Source: Icerya purchasi (taxonomy: Eukaryota; Arthropoda; Insecta; Hemiptera; Monophlebidae). From it: DNA of 64,000 bases. The position numbers and the translations under genes were made by a program. Shown one piece after another: positions 36,572 through 47,675 of the stretch. How positions within the stretch are numbered: the first letter of the stretch is position 1; every line of letters begins with the position of its first letter. The notes beneath the pieces were generated by a model, which was given only the letters and a program-made list of their open reading frames with translations, was not told where the DNA came from and did not search any database. Where the stretch lies: the NCBI GenBank assembly GCA_039619475.1, contig CM077116.1:252512440-252576439 (forward strand), read 5' to 3'.

Positions 36572-36974
36572 TTACAAAAAATAAATACCGATACTTGAAA
36601 GTTTATTATAAAAATTTAAAAATGCACTAAAAAGTAAAAAATAATTACTCCCGATAAAGTATATATATCAGAGTGATATAACTTAAGGTGATATCGTAAT
36701 TCTTATACAACATTAATATTTTGGAGTTGGCATCAAATTCATATTAAAAGAATAATTAAAAACTGCATTAAATGTTCATTAAATTGTTCCTAGATATAGT
36801 AACATGAATTTAATTCCAACTCCAAAAAGTTAATGTTGTATAAGAATTACGATATCACCTTAAGTCACATCACTCTGATATATATACTTTATAGGGAGTA
36901 ATTATTTTTAACTTTTTAGTGCATTTTTAAATTTTTATAATAAACTTTCAAGTATCGGTATTTATTTTTTGTAA
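36572..36974. repeat. Foldback element with about 160-bp inverted arms (left copy)
   Basis: Arms at 36,572-36,730 and 36,816-36,974 are inverted copies of each other with few differences. The outer ends read TACAAAAAATAAATACCGAT and its complement. The 85-bp centre is unique. A second copy, part of the large inverted repeat, is at 53,307-53,709. No coding content; MITE-like. Confidence 0.85.
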
Positions 36975-36993
36975 GAAAGCATTTTATTTTGAT

Positions 36994-37030
36994 ACTAAGG
37001 GTTTTCCCCCTGGCCGCTTCGCGGCCCAAC
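36994..37030 (-). other. Helitron-like 3' terminus (hairpin), left copy
   Basis: On the minus strand a G-rich run is followed by GGCCGC, the loop GAA and GCGGCC (37,012-37,026), then 13-14 bases, then CTTAGT. A short GC-rich hairpin 10-15 bases before a CTRR-T end is the usual Helitron 3' design. The end here is CTTAG rather than CTRR, so the assignment is tentative. It faces outward from the palindrome. Confidence 0.5.
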
Positions 37031-37146
37031 ACCCCCCCCCCCCACCCATCCCCAAAACACCGTTTTTTGAGAGTTTCGTCGTGAGCAAGGCTCAAAATGC
37101 ATATATTTTTCAATGTTCTCACTCGACAGTAGTGTATAAATGGGCA

Positions 37147-37660
37147 AGCTGGCGACTCTGACGTCACCAACCCCAATTTGTTCCCCCCAGTGCTCAAAAC
37201 TCACCCCAATTTGTCCCCCGGTACTCAAAACTCACCCCAATTTGTCCCCTGGTGCTCAAAACTCACCCTAATTTGTGTTCAGCTGCTGAAATTGCATCCC
37301 AATTTCTCATCCAGGTGCTTAAAATTAACCCCAATTTCTCTTTTTGAATCCAAAGTTACCCCAAGTTTCCCCTGATTTCATGGATTTCCTCCGAGTTTTC
37401 CCTGTTTACCCCTGATTCCTCTGCACAGTTCCGCTAATTCGATCCCTAATTCCCATCAAGGTAGTCAAAATTCACCCCCCCCAATTAGTGTACAGGTGCT
37501 GAAAGTTCACCCCAATTTGTATCCATATAGTCAAAATTCACCCAAGTTTCCCCAAAATTTCTTCAAATTTTTTCGATTCCCCGTTCATACTGTTATCTGT
37601 AAATGCGCTCGCACCGTTTCCACGCATATATTCAACATAGCCTTAGCCGCCATGAAAGTG
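37147..37660 (+). repeat. 31-bp minisatellite and unique tail (left arm copy)
   Basis: Units of 30-33 bp of the form TGCTCAAAACTCACCCCAAT plus about 11 variable bases run from 37,165 to about 37,340. A longer tail shared with 36,146-36,466 follows. The mirrored copy lies at 52,618-53,131. Confidence 0.8.
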
Positions 37661-38361
37661 TACTCGCTTTCCCATACCCACGCCTTCTATCATCATGTGT
37701 TTGTATTATACATGACTCTGCGTGTAATATATGTAGCATACTTTTTAATTTTCATTTTTCGAGGTTGGGAGGGGTAAAATTTTGCCGGAGTGATAAAAAC
37801 GTTTGTATCTCAACACTTAGAACCCAAAATTTAAAGGAATTTTCCGAGTCGTGCTCCGTTTCAGCATTTTTTTTTTTTAAAATTTTATTTTTAAGGAAAA
37901 TATTTGAACGTTCCATCAGTCGAATGAGAGCGGGCTAGTGTGCTGCTACGAGATGTATTATGTAAGCGCGACCGCGGCTGTAATGGAAATATTTAAATGT
38001 TCAAACAACTAGTTGAAACTGTCACCAGGTGAGGTGAATTCCAGCCGTTCGTTTTGAAATTAACTAGCCGATCATCTATGCACACTCTCACACGCCACCG
38101 ATAGAAACCTGTTCACGATCGCTACAAGTTCACACACACGCACGTACACACCGCCACCTGATATATATTTTTCGTCTTTTTCCACTTCAGATCTTATACT
38201 TAATCCGCTGATTCTTTTTTATTATTTTTACATATTCTCCGTTCATTGCAAAGCACACCGTCCATTCATGCGCACACATCAAGCATTAAGTTTGCCTCTA
38301 CAAAGGTAAACTATACTATTCCATGCGCGCTCCGTCGCCACCGAAATAGACATCGCGATAT

Positions 38362-38371
38362 CACACACACA

Positions 38372-38402
<31 letters not shown>
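38362..38402. repeat. (CA)n microsatellite (left arm)
   Basis: About 41 bp of CA repeat with one AA interruption. The mirrored (TG)n tract is at 51,876-51,916. Confidence 0.95.
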
Positions 38403-39426
38403 CAACACTTCGTACATATTTTATTTTCGAGTCAAAATATTATAGAATTAGCCTAAGTATATTTTTCTTTTACGCTTCTGTTTATTTCTTCCGAACGTTG
38501 ATAATTTTCTTATTTTATTTTTTTCTCAGGTTCTAAAAATAAATCCATTGATATCTTCACTAGTATGATTGCGTAAACATCTTCTAACGGTATTCCTCAT
38601 ATTGTTCATAATAATTTTTCATGTCTATGTATGATGGAATTAGTCTAAAATATATTTTTTCCCCTCTAAAGTCTTTTTTCCAAATGTAAGTATTCAAAAA
38701 TTAATTCGAGTATATTTTTATTTAACGCTATTTCATATTTTCCCTCTCCCCTATCCACCCTACACAAATTTCAATTCTTTTCTATTATTTTTCATGAGTA
38801 CATCCCCCTGAAACTACAGTGAAACCATACCATTTATTCCCACGCACCCATCTGCTAACAATGATTTTCTCATCATTCATAATAATTTTTTTCGAATCTG
38901 TTAGTTTAAGATTATTTCATTTTTTTTTCAAACCCTAAGTATTTTTTTTTTTTTCAATATCTTCCATATTTTCCCCCAATATGTCTGCATACGCTCATAA
39001 TGCAAAGGTACTCTGCTTGTTTCCTTGCATGAATGTTGCTATGCCGTTGATTTCGATCATGTGTCAAGGTCATCGAGTCTGCCCGGATCTTCTCCTTCAT
39101 ATCTTTTGTAGAAAAACCGGTTGACATGTACACACCTACACACAAACACCCATAACCCAAAGATCACCTGTAAATTTCGTTCATCTGCATATGTAAACAG
39201 CTTTCACCAAAGGAATGTGGTTTTTCTGGTGCAACCCGCCCTCTTCAAAGACATGCATCGAGCTAGAATCTCGAAAGGATCTGTTCAGGCAATCAGTATT
39301 AGTGTTACATTAAACGTGTAGAATTTGTTGAAGCTGTGTTCTTCACGCATTAATAAAAGTTTGCTCTAACGTTAAAAGTAATAATTTTCTACATTCTTAG
39401 TAAAAAGTTAAAAATATTATTCAAAC

Positions 39427-39849
39427 ATGAATAACACTACCGATTCGATTGATATTAAAGTCGACGAATTTATTCAAAATTCATTTTCGAGTGATAGTGT
39501 CTCGCATACAACTTCATCACCTCCATCACAGCAATCAGATGATGGTTATACAGCAGAAGGATCAACATCTTCTGTACATAATATCATTGGTCCTGTATTA
39601 TTATCAGAACAAGCAGATATAGCGGAATATTTTGTAGATATCAGCATCCATATAGATTGTGATTATGGTTTTCGAATAACTGAACTAGCAATGATTGATA
39701 TGTCTGGCGGAAAGTGTTTGCATACACTGTATAAGCCAAGCAGAGCATGGCATGCATCAAAAATGCCACATTTACAATGTTCTTCGATGAGTCATTACTT
39801 GAAAAATCCTTCATTATTTCTCTATCTCCCCCCTCCCCTCTTATCTTAA
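39427..39849 (+). CDS. 140-codon ORF of unknown function (left arm)
   Basis: ATG at 39,427, stop at 39,847. Residues 1-50 are Ser/Thr/Asp-rich and probably disordered (SVSHTTSSPPSQQSDDG). Residues 64-110 look like a folded segment: QADIAEYFVDISIHIDCDYG, FRITELAMIDMSGGKCLHTLYKPSRAW. The pattern of a hydrophobic strand, Asp, then ITELAMID recalls the first strands of DnaQ-like proteins carried by some arthropod mobile elements, but the catalytic DEDD set is not visible and I give this only as a lead. The C-terminus after about residue 120 is low-complexity and may be non-coding. An identical copy lies at 50,429-50,851 on the minus strand. Confidence 0.4.
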   Translation: MNNTTDSIDIKVDEFIQNSFSSDSVSHTTSSPPSQQSDDGYTAEGSTSSVHNIIGPVLLSEQADIAEYFVDISIHIDCDYGFRITELAMIDMSGGKCLHTLYKPSRAWHASKMPHLQCSSMSHYLKNPSLFLYLPPPLLS

Positions 39850-40044
39850 AGTACTGGTAATGATGAATATTACAAAAATCTGAACCAGTTGTGTAAAGTG
39901 TACATATAATTATTATCTAATTTTCGAATATAATCCCACATAATTTGTTCATTTTCTTTCTAGATTAAAAAATTATATTTTTTATTCTTTCTATAACAAA
40001 CGAATCTAACTGTTCATCTTTTTCATGTACATCACATACATCAA

Positions 40045-40299
40045 TTATTTTCCGCAGCTGTGTGAGTTTTCATTAATTTGTAAGTCACAACCTAAGACCC
40101 GGAGAGTTCTCTCTAATTGCTTAAAATCTTTCATAATCACATTTTTATAAAAATATGTATTAAGTTCACATGTTATGTAATATATTTTTTTTATTTCACA
40201 TATATTTTGTCTATGAGGTGTGTTGATCAATAGAGCAACAGGTAGAAAACCTACTAGCTTACGAGACACAGCATGTTTATAGAAAAAACGTGCTAGCAT
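40045..40299 (-). CDS. 84-codon ORF, unknown (left arm)
   Basis: An ATG-initiated open frame on the minus strand, 84 codons, with a basic N-terminus and no recognised motif. An identical copy is at 49,979-50,233 on the plus strand. Identity between arms says nothing about selection because the whole arm is conserved. It may be chance. Confidence 0.15.
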   Translation of the reverse strand: MLARFFYKHAVSRKLVGFLPVALLINTPHRQNICEIKKIYYITCELNTYFYKNVIMKDFKQLERTLRVLGCDLQINENSHSCGK

Positions 40300-42180
40300 G
40301 AGCAGATCAGAGTTGCAACGTGCGAGTGAGAGACTGTATGCATGTATGTGTGCGAGAGCAACAGATTGATTATAAAAAACGTCGAAGATACATGCATCTA
40401 TCTGTGAACAATTATCACATCAAACATAAAAAGGTTGACTAAAAGATTATTATTTTCTTTTTTCATTCATTCTCGCCACTTTTACCACTCGCGCCCCACT
40501 GTCAAGACCTCTGAACATACATTACTAACCTCACCGACACTATAATATTTTTTCTCTGTGTTATTAAATTAACCCAAGTATATTTTTATTCATTTGTTAC
40601 GCAAACATTTGTTCAAATCTTTCGTAATATGTCATGCACAAGCCCGCAGACACTACTCGCTTTATTACCACGAATACATCTCTTTCATTCTCACTTATCA
40701 TAACATAGTTTTTCCTGAAATTGTAAAAAAATTCTCTTTGCTCCATTCTTCCAAGGTGATTTATTTCCAAATTTCAAATCACGCATAATTATTTTAGAAT
40801 CAAATTAAGTATATTTTATCATTTCCAAAAATCAATCATCTCTGTACAAGGCATTAACTCATTTTCACATCAAACATATTATTTTTTATCATTTAAATTT
40901 TTTTCTCAATTCACAAATAGCTAACTTATAATAACATATTGTTGTAAACATACATGACGAACTCACTCCTCATAATTACATCATGAATTAATTTTTTCTT
41001 CATTTTTTTTTACAATCGTGAAATTGCAGTAGTGTTTTTTAATTTTTTTTTTATTTTCCATACATGACAAAAGCAATAGAATCACGGCATCTATGAATGT
41101 GTACACTGTACGCTTCCAATAACCTATCATGCATTTTTTTTTAATTAGTTCAAGCATACTATTTTTTCAATAACAAAGCCGATCATACATAATTTTTTCT
41201 TCTACATAATCACTAATCTATGAAAACACTTGATTCGTTTTACTCTTACTGTTGCAACCACTCCTTTTCCCTCATGCTAACAAACTTCAAAATTTAATAA
41301 TATAACACGAAATTAATCTAAATATCTGTTCATGCTATTAAAATTAATATATCAATCTTTACATTCCTTTTGTACATTTCTGAAAAAAATCCTACAACAT
41401 GTTTTAACATTAATCGAAGTATACTATTTTATTACCTAAAATCAATTATTCTCTCATACAGCTTTTTCCAATCATACATAATGTTTTTCTGTATTGTCAT
41501 TATTACAAAGTCATACAAAACAACAACACATTTTTAATCATAATGAATGCTTCATTCCATTCCATTCATGCTATTTACCATTATCATTCAATTCAACGTT
41601 ATGAAATTAGTCTAAATATACATTCATGCTAGCAAAGTTATTATCTCACCCTTTGCATTGTTCCAAGATGATTTATTTTACATTTTTTCTTTAAATTTCC
41701 CTCATACTATTATTTTTGAAATGTAGGATGATGACTATGATTAGAATTCATGATTATGAAGAGAGAGATGCATGCTGAAATTGTATTGTCATTATATTTG
41801 AGATGATGTGTGATTGTGGGTGAGTATGGATGCATGTAAAATATATGAGTGTGTTAGTAAAAAACACCCGTTCAAGCGTGAACACAGGTACAGATTCAGT
41901 TATAGAATGAGAGAGGTAAAAATATATATTTTGTTATGTTTGATATGTGCATGATAAAGAGGTTAACAAAGAATAATCACATTACCCTCACAACTTAGAC
42001 ATTGAGTTATACCTTTGCAATATTTTAGATGTGAAAGCAGTGACATTGACATGTGGTAAACGTTTTCATCACTTTTGACTCATTATAACCAATTTTCCAA
42101 CATTTCTCTTCGTTTTTCCTACATTTTAATACTTTTACACCGTTTTAGTCAATTTTTGCTATTTAACCCTTAAACGTCCC

Positions 42181-42658
42181 ATGTGCATTATAAGGAACAT
42201 CAACTTTGAAGTCATTTTTAAATACTTCTGTGTTAAATTGATACGAAAAAATTATAGTGATGTATAATACCGTATTTTGTTTTAAATATATCCAAATTTG
42301 GGGTTTCTGTGAGTTTTCAAAAGCTTCCTATATAATGATGAATACTTGACATTTTCATAAATTTCAGTTTACTAAAATGATAAAATTTCTCCATTGTAAA
42401 ATATGACTTGAAAGAATGTTACTTCAGTAATTGTTTTTGTTAGTACACAAAATAAAGTGTAAAAATTCAAATGATGTTATTATTTAAAATAATAAGTGTA
42501 TTTTTTTCGCTGTGTAAGCATTTAAAAATCATGTTCCTTATAATGCACACCGGCCGTGATGTAGAAATTTGGTGTTAGTAAAGAATGTTCTCTGTAATGC
42601 ACACCGGCCGTGATGTAGAAATTTGACATTAGTAAAAAATGTTCTCGGTAATGCACAC
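42181..42658. promoter_or_regulatory. Subterminal 20-bp motifs of the piggyBac element, left side
   Basis: ATGTGCATTATAAGGAACAT occurs at 42,181-42,200. The inverted form, ATGTTC followed by TTATAATGCACAC or variants, is at 42,531-42,550, 42,585-42,604 and 42,639-42,658. The last three share a longer ~55-bp unit. On the right side, GTGTGCATTATAAAGAACAT and a one-base variant lie at 44,244-44,263 and 44,190-44,209. Repeated subterminal motifs in DNA transposons often bind transposase; that role is inferred. Confidence 0.6.
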
Positions 42659-42841
42659 CGGTCGTGATATGGAAACTTCGCTTTATTTAAAGGAAATATT
42701 GTACAGTTCAGATGTCAGCCATGGAATGAAGGAATCATCACTTTTTTCCTATGCGGTGGTGTCTGTAGTAAATATACGCGCATTTACAACTACAAAGAAA
42801 TTTATTTTCCAAGCGTTTTTATTTATTTGCGTATAGGACTC

Positions 42842-43618
42842 ATATGGAATTTTTTCATCTGGTACAGTACTAAATAATCGACTAAGAAATTGTAAATTAA
42901 AGGAAGATAAACAGTTAAAGAAATTAGGTCGCGGTAGTTTTGATTACAATACAGATAACGAGAAAAAAATTAATGTTACAATACAGAATGGTATGATAAC
43001 AGATGTGTATCTTTAGTTAGTTCGTATGTCGGTGCAGAACCTCCTTTAGACTATAGTAAAAAGCTATAGTAAAGAAAACAGCACAAAAGTTTCAGTGCCG
43101 TGCCCGAAAATTGTAAAACATTATAATAACCGATTTATGTATGGATAAAGCCGATATGCTTGTCGCATTATACAGAACTGCGATGAAATCTCATCGATGG
43201 TATTTATCATTATTTTCACACAAATGATATCGATATCTGTGTAAATAATGCTTGGTTATTATATAAGCGTGACTTAGAACATCAACAAGTAAAAACATGT
43301 TTACCTCTGAAGGAATTTAGGTATACTATTGGCAATATTCTAAATACTAAGAATAAACTTTGAATTGGAAGGCCGTTAAATGTAGCCGAGCACTATTCCG
43401 CTACGAAAAAGAAGTGTCTGAAAAAGAACAAACAACCTCTTCCACCAAGTGATTCAAGATTGGACAACTTAGATCACATTTAGCCCATTTTCACAACTAT
43501 CGGACGATGTAGATCATGTACAGAGAATAAAACCACAATACTGTGTTCAAAGTGTAACATAAGATTATGTTCTTTAAGAAACCGTAATTGTTTCTTTAAA
43601 TATCACAAAGAAAAATAA
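42842..43618 (+). pseudogene. piggyBac transposase, C-terminal half, decayed
   Basis: Across two or three frames the plus strand reads SYGIFSSGTVLNN, KKLGRGSFDYNTDNE, then CVSLVSSYVGAEP, VPCPKIVKHYNNRFMYG, KADMLVALYRTAMKSHRWYLSLF, NNAWLLYKRDLEHQQ, and a Cys-rich end, GRCRSCTENKTTILCSKCNIRLCS. This is the order seen in piggyBac-family transposases, ending with the C-terminal zinc-binding domain. The GVDLADML-type motif, which holds the last catalytic Asp, is disrupted (the normal G-V-D is lost before KADML). The N-terminal half with the first two catalytic Asp is missing. Several stops are present. Confidence 0.85.
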
Positions 43619-44398
43619 CGATAACATACACAGATGCGCACACAATACAAATGCACTTCAATATTACGTATACACAGCATCATTTCTTTTTTGTTTCGCA
43701 CCTTTAAAAGGAAACGTAATAAATTTGTTATTCACTGAATTCTGTGAAATTATTTATTTTAGTAAGGTGTAATGTTGTGCAAAGTAATATATGCAATTGA
43801 AGCAGGTGAGAATAATCAATATTTCTGTTAATTTGTTGTGATTTACATTTTATTAGTGGTTTCATGTTTTTCTCAGTGTACATTATTATCTATCAGTACT
43901 TCTCTATGTAACACTCATAGCCAATTATTTTGGGGGTGAGGATCACTCAATTTTCCGCATGACCGAATGAAATATAAATAAATAAAAAAAGAAAATTATT
44001 CGTAGGCTAAAATAACCAAAAGATACTTCCAATTTTGCCGAATTAACCGAATATTTTCTGATTTTGACGAATAATTAGCAATTTAAAATTATCAAGTGGT
44101 GTCACACCCCCATATCCACCTTCTCCATAGTTTTGTCCTTAATTATAATGCATATAGCTAAATGTTGGTTGTTTTCAGTAAAGCGCTCAGTGTGCACTAT
44201 AAAGAACATTTCTAAACGTCAATGGTTTTCCGTAAAGCGCTCAGTGTGCATTATAAAGAACATGACGTAATTTAGTTTCTATGGGATCGCGGAACTGAAA
44301 TATTAAGTTTTATTGTTAAATGTATCCCAAATAGCAAAATAAAGTATACAAAATAATTTTCACTTTGATTTTTCTATGTGGGGGCATTTAAGGGTTAA

Positions 44399-46020
44399 TG
44401 CCATTTTTCCAGTGGCTTTACCACCTTTCTCACAATTTTCATCATTCTTTCATCATCTTTGTTAGGTTTTTTCTTACAACTCTTTAAAATTTCGATCGTT
44501 GTTAGTGATAACCATCATTATTTATGCTTTCATTCCTTCTGCTTAATCTATGCACACATACAGCTTAGCAATCGCCGCAGCTGTTGAACGTTGTAGGACC
44601 ACAATCGTGATCTCCATTTGATTATTAGGATATAAAAGTCACATCTTTGAACGCTTGATCTAATGCATCAATATGATCTTTGTATTCGCCCACCCGCTGC
44701 TGAAGGTTCCACCTAATATCTTCAACAGACTATCATACAGTCGTTTAATAAGAGAATCCGTAAGACCCAAGGCATTTACTTAACGTTTTCCCAACACATT
44801 CACAGACCTACCCTGTACACTAAGGAAATCTTTAAACATCTCTGTAACCATTCCTTTTAAGCTGGCGGGAGCAAGGAACTCCTATAAACGTTTCTCAATC
44901 AGCACTTCATCGTTCATCGCCCATGGTTTCACTCGCCCTTGCACAGACATGTAATAAACATTTTCTTCTTTTTACTATTTTCTTATGCTTTAACACTATT
45001 ACATCATTTTTCCTCGCTTCTAACTAATTGTAACCAGTTTTCCATTATTTCTTAGCATGTTCTTCTGTTTTAGGACCTTTTTGCACTATTTTTTCATCAA
45101 TTTATGTTATTTAACATCGTTTTTCTAGTGTTTTACTACCTTTCTCACAATTTTCATCATTCTTTCATGATCTTTGTTAGGTTTTTTCTTACAACTCTTT
45201 ATCATTTCGATTGTCGTTAGTGATATCCATCATTATTTATGCTTTCAATCCTTCCGCTTCATCTATGCACACATACAGCTTAGCAATTGCCGCAGACGTT
45301 GATTGTTGTAGGACCCCAATCGTGATTTCCATTTGATTATTGGGATTTAAAAGTCACATCTTTGAACGCTTGATCTAATGCATCAACATGATCTTTGTAT
45401 TCTCCCACCCGCTGCTGAAGGTTACACTTAATATCTTCAACAGACTATCATACAGTCGTTTAATAAGAGAATCCGTAAGAGCCGAGACATTTACTTATCG
45501 TTTTCCCAACACATTCACAGACCTACCCTGTACACTAAGGGAATCTTTAAACATCTCTGTAACCATTCCTTTTTAGCTGACGGGAGCAAGGAACTCCTAT
45601 AAACGTTTGTCAATCATCACTTCATCATTCATCGCCCTGGTTTCACTCGCCGTTGCACAGACATGTAATAAACATTTTCTTCTTTTACAATTTTCTTATG
45701 CTATAACACTATTACATCATTTTTCCTCGTTTCTAACTAATTGTAACCAGTTTTTCACTATTTCTTAGCATGTTCTTCTGTTTTAGGACCTTTTTGCGCT
45801 ATTTTTTCATCAATTTATGTTATTTCACATCGTTTTTCTGGTAATTTTAGTGCCTTTCACACAATTTTACTAATTATTTTCGACTATTTCTTAACATGTT
45901 CTTCTGTTTTAGGTCTTTTTTTGCACTATTTTTTCATCAATTTATGTTATTTCACATCGTTTTTCTAGTGTTTTACTACCTTTCACACAATTTTACTCAA
46001 TTTTTCCCCATCTTTGAAGA
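44399..46020 (-). repeat. 715-bp tandem repeat, about 2.3 units, with a worn coding remnant
   Basis: Unit 1 starts at 44,399 (in the left arm) and unit 2 at 45,114. A third unit starts at 45,828 but is internally deleted to about 130 bp, and a fourth short start lies at 45,957. On the minus strand units 1 and 2 both read MVTEMFKDxLSVQGRSVNVLGKR, then LTDSLIKRLYDSLLKIL and, after a frameshift, QQRVGEYKDHIDALDQAFKD. Both units carry stops. I do not recognise the protein. The inner end of the large inverted repeat (44,834) falls inside unit 1. Confidence 0.7.
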
Positions 46021-47675
46021 TTTTTTTTTTTTCATTTATCTCATACATTGTATGTCCGAATGTGACGATTAGCTATCCTTTTAAGTACATTTTTTAATTC
46101 GATATAAGTGAGGAGTACTTTTCAGGTTGACATGTATACTTCGTGATATGACATTCAATTCATTATTAATCTATGTTTCAACTGGTTTGTGGTCGGTTGT
46201 TGGAGGTTTACAGAACTTTCTGTTGCATTGCTTATAGTATAATGGTTCTTGTGTGCTAGTGAGATGATGGTGTTTTGTTGGGAATAATAAACATGGGAAA
46301 GAGAAGGAGTGCGTCCCATCAAGCAGGGGGAGTGATGCTTCGTAATTAGCTTGGGTATTGCGCACATTGCATAGCAGTTATAATATGCTCAAGCAACAAT
46401 TAGTCGCTGTACTCGAATGTCGTTCATGTTATTCATTAAATGTTCACACTGAGAGATGCAATGGGCTCATCAACATATGGATCCATGCTATCATTTCGAT
46501 TTTTATAATTGGAATCTGTACTGAGCATGTATGTATTACAACAAACCCATAAATTCTGTTACAGATGATAATGTTTGAGAATAGATAGTGAAACGTTCAT
46601 TAGAACATGAATGTGTATACAAAGTGTTGTTACATCACATGTATGTCATCAAATTAACTAAAATGTTGCGTCCATAGTAAAAAAAAAAAAAAAAAAAAAA
46701 AAATGAGGGGTTTTCCCTAAGAGGGAGATTATAATAAAATTGATGCGATTTTAGATGGAAATGGGGTAATTTCCAGTAAAAACGCTGGTTTGCACCTAAA
46801 TGGTGAATACTTTGGAGGTTAAATGGTATTTTTCACACAAAATTTGATGTTTTTTTTTAAATGTGGGTATTTTACTCCTACATGGAGTAATTTCTGCATG
46901 AGGAGTACTTTTTGGACTGACATGTATATTTCTTGATGTGGTATTCAATTCATTCTGAAGCTATGTTTGAACAGCTTTGTAAATGGTTGGGGGAAGTTTA
47001 CAGAACTTTTCTGCTGCATCAGTCATAGTATAATAGTTTTTATGTGCTAGTGAAATGGAGGTATTTGGTTAGGAATAATAAATATGGGTAAGAGGTGGAG
47101 TGCATCCCCATTAAGCATGGGAGAGTATTGTTTGGGAATTAACTCCATTATTTGCACACATTGCAATACAATTACAATCAGTTTGCTCGAAATTACTTGT
47201 TGTGTATCGTTCATGTTATACATTAAACATTCACACTGAGAAACAGACTGGACTCTTCGACATCAAGATCCATGCGATCATTACACTCTTTTTCAACAAT
47301 TTGTGACGTTTCATACTATTTTTTAATGTTTTGAACGGCTCTTATGATGTATTTCAGCACATTCTCACAGGTACAAAGTTTGTAATACGAAATAATTTTA
47401 ATTATTTCGACAGTCTTCACACACAAATAAAATACTATACCTTTAACACACTCAACATGAAACAAATCATTACAAATAGAAATAAACAACGAAATTGCTC
47501 AGAAATTTTAATGAAATTTAAGAAGCACAGTATATATGAAAATGAACATATTTTTTAAATTAACACTCCAAACTTGCAGTTTCAGAATTATATCAGACCC
47601 TGACTAAGAACCCCATTGTTCCTTTTGCTGCATATATATGTATATAATCATATAATATTAAATTATACATATACC
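44835..47675. other. Unique spacer of the large inverted repeat
   Basis: This is 2.84 kb with no partner on the other side. It holds most of the 715-bp tandem repeat (to 46,020), a pair of about 385-bp direct repeats (46,109 and 46,899), a poly(A) run at 46,680-46,703 and about 390 bp of plain AT-rich DNA at 47,283-47,675. No intact gene recognised. Confidence 0.8.
46109..47282 (+). repeat. Pair of ~385-bp direct repeats, 790-bp offset
   Basis: Copies at 46,109-46,496 and 46,899-47,282 both start GAGGAGTACTTTT and end near ATCCATGC(T/G)ATCATT, with roughly 75-80 percent identity by eye. The first copy has two overlapping minus-strand frames of about 65-70 codons, but the second copy is interrupted in those frames. 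This argues against a conserved protein. Confidence 0.75.

Larger units (their letters stand above)
38430..41700 (+). repeat. Array of degenerate ~200-bp units (left arm)
   Basis: A worn unit recurs with the words CATAATAATTTTT and ATTAGTCTAAGTATATTTTT near 38,440, 38,636, 38,700, 38,900, 40,569, 40,800, 41,145, 41,310, 41,408 and 41,606. Spacing clusters around 165-200 bp or multiples. Divergence between units is large, so the array is old, although the two arms are almost identical to each other. The same unit occurs at 8326-8595. Confidence 0.55.
42163..44398 (+). mobile_element. piggyBac-like transposon with TTAA target duplication (left arm only)
   Basis: TTAA at 42,163-42,166 and 44,395-44,398 flank an element of 2,228 bp with ends CCCTTAAACGTCCC and (inverted) CCCTTAAATGCCCC. 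The matching place in the right arm (about 48,113) reads GCTATTTAATGCC in complement, a single TTAA with no insertion. Both target choice and precise duplication fit piggyBac. A subterminal 20-bp motif occurs six times. The transposase is truncated and broken, so this copy is nonautonomous. Confidence 0.95.
36463..44834 (+). repeat. Large inverted repeat, left arm (about 6.1 kb plus a piggyBac insertion)
   Basis: Its reverse complement is found at 47,676-53,818. Open frames in the left arm have exact partners on the opposite strand in the right arm, with constant coordinate sums (90,278 between about 37.1 and 40.8 kb; 90,281 outside a poly(C) run that differs by 3 bp), so identity is close to 100 percent. 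After the piggyBac insertion (42,167-44,394) the pairing resumes with a sum of about 92,511 and ends at 44,834. Contents from the outside in are a foldback element, a Helitron-like terminal hairpin, a minisatellite, a (CA)n tract, a roughly 200-bp degenerate repeat array with a 140-codon ORF, and the first unit of a 715-bp tandem repeat. Confidence 0.95.

Noticed and set aside
37147..37560. Possible CRISPR-like array
   Set aside because: The 31-bp units are contiguous tandem repeats with gradual divergence and no unique spacers, in a eukaryotic context.
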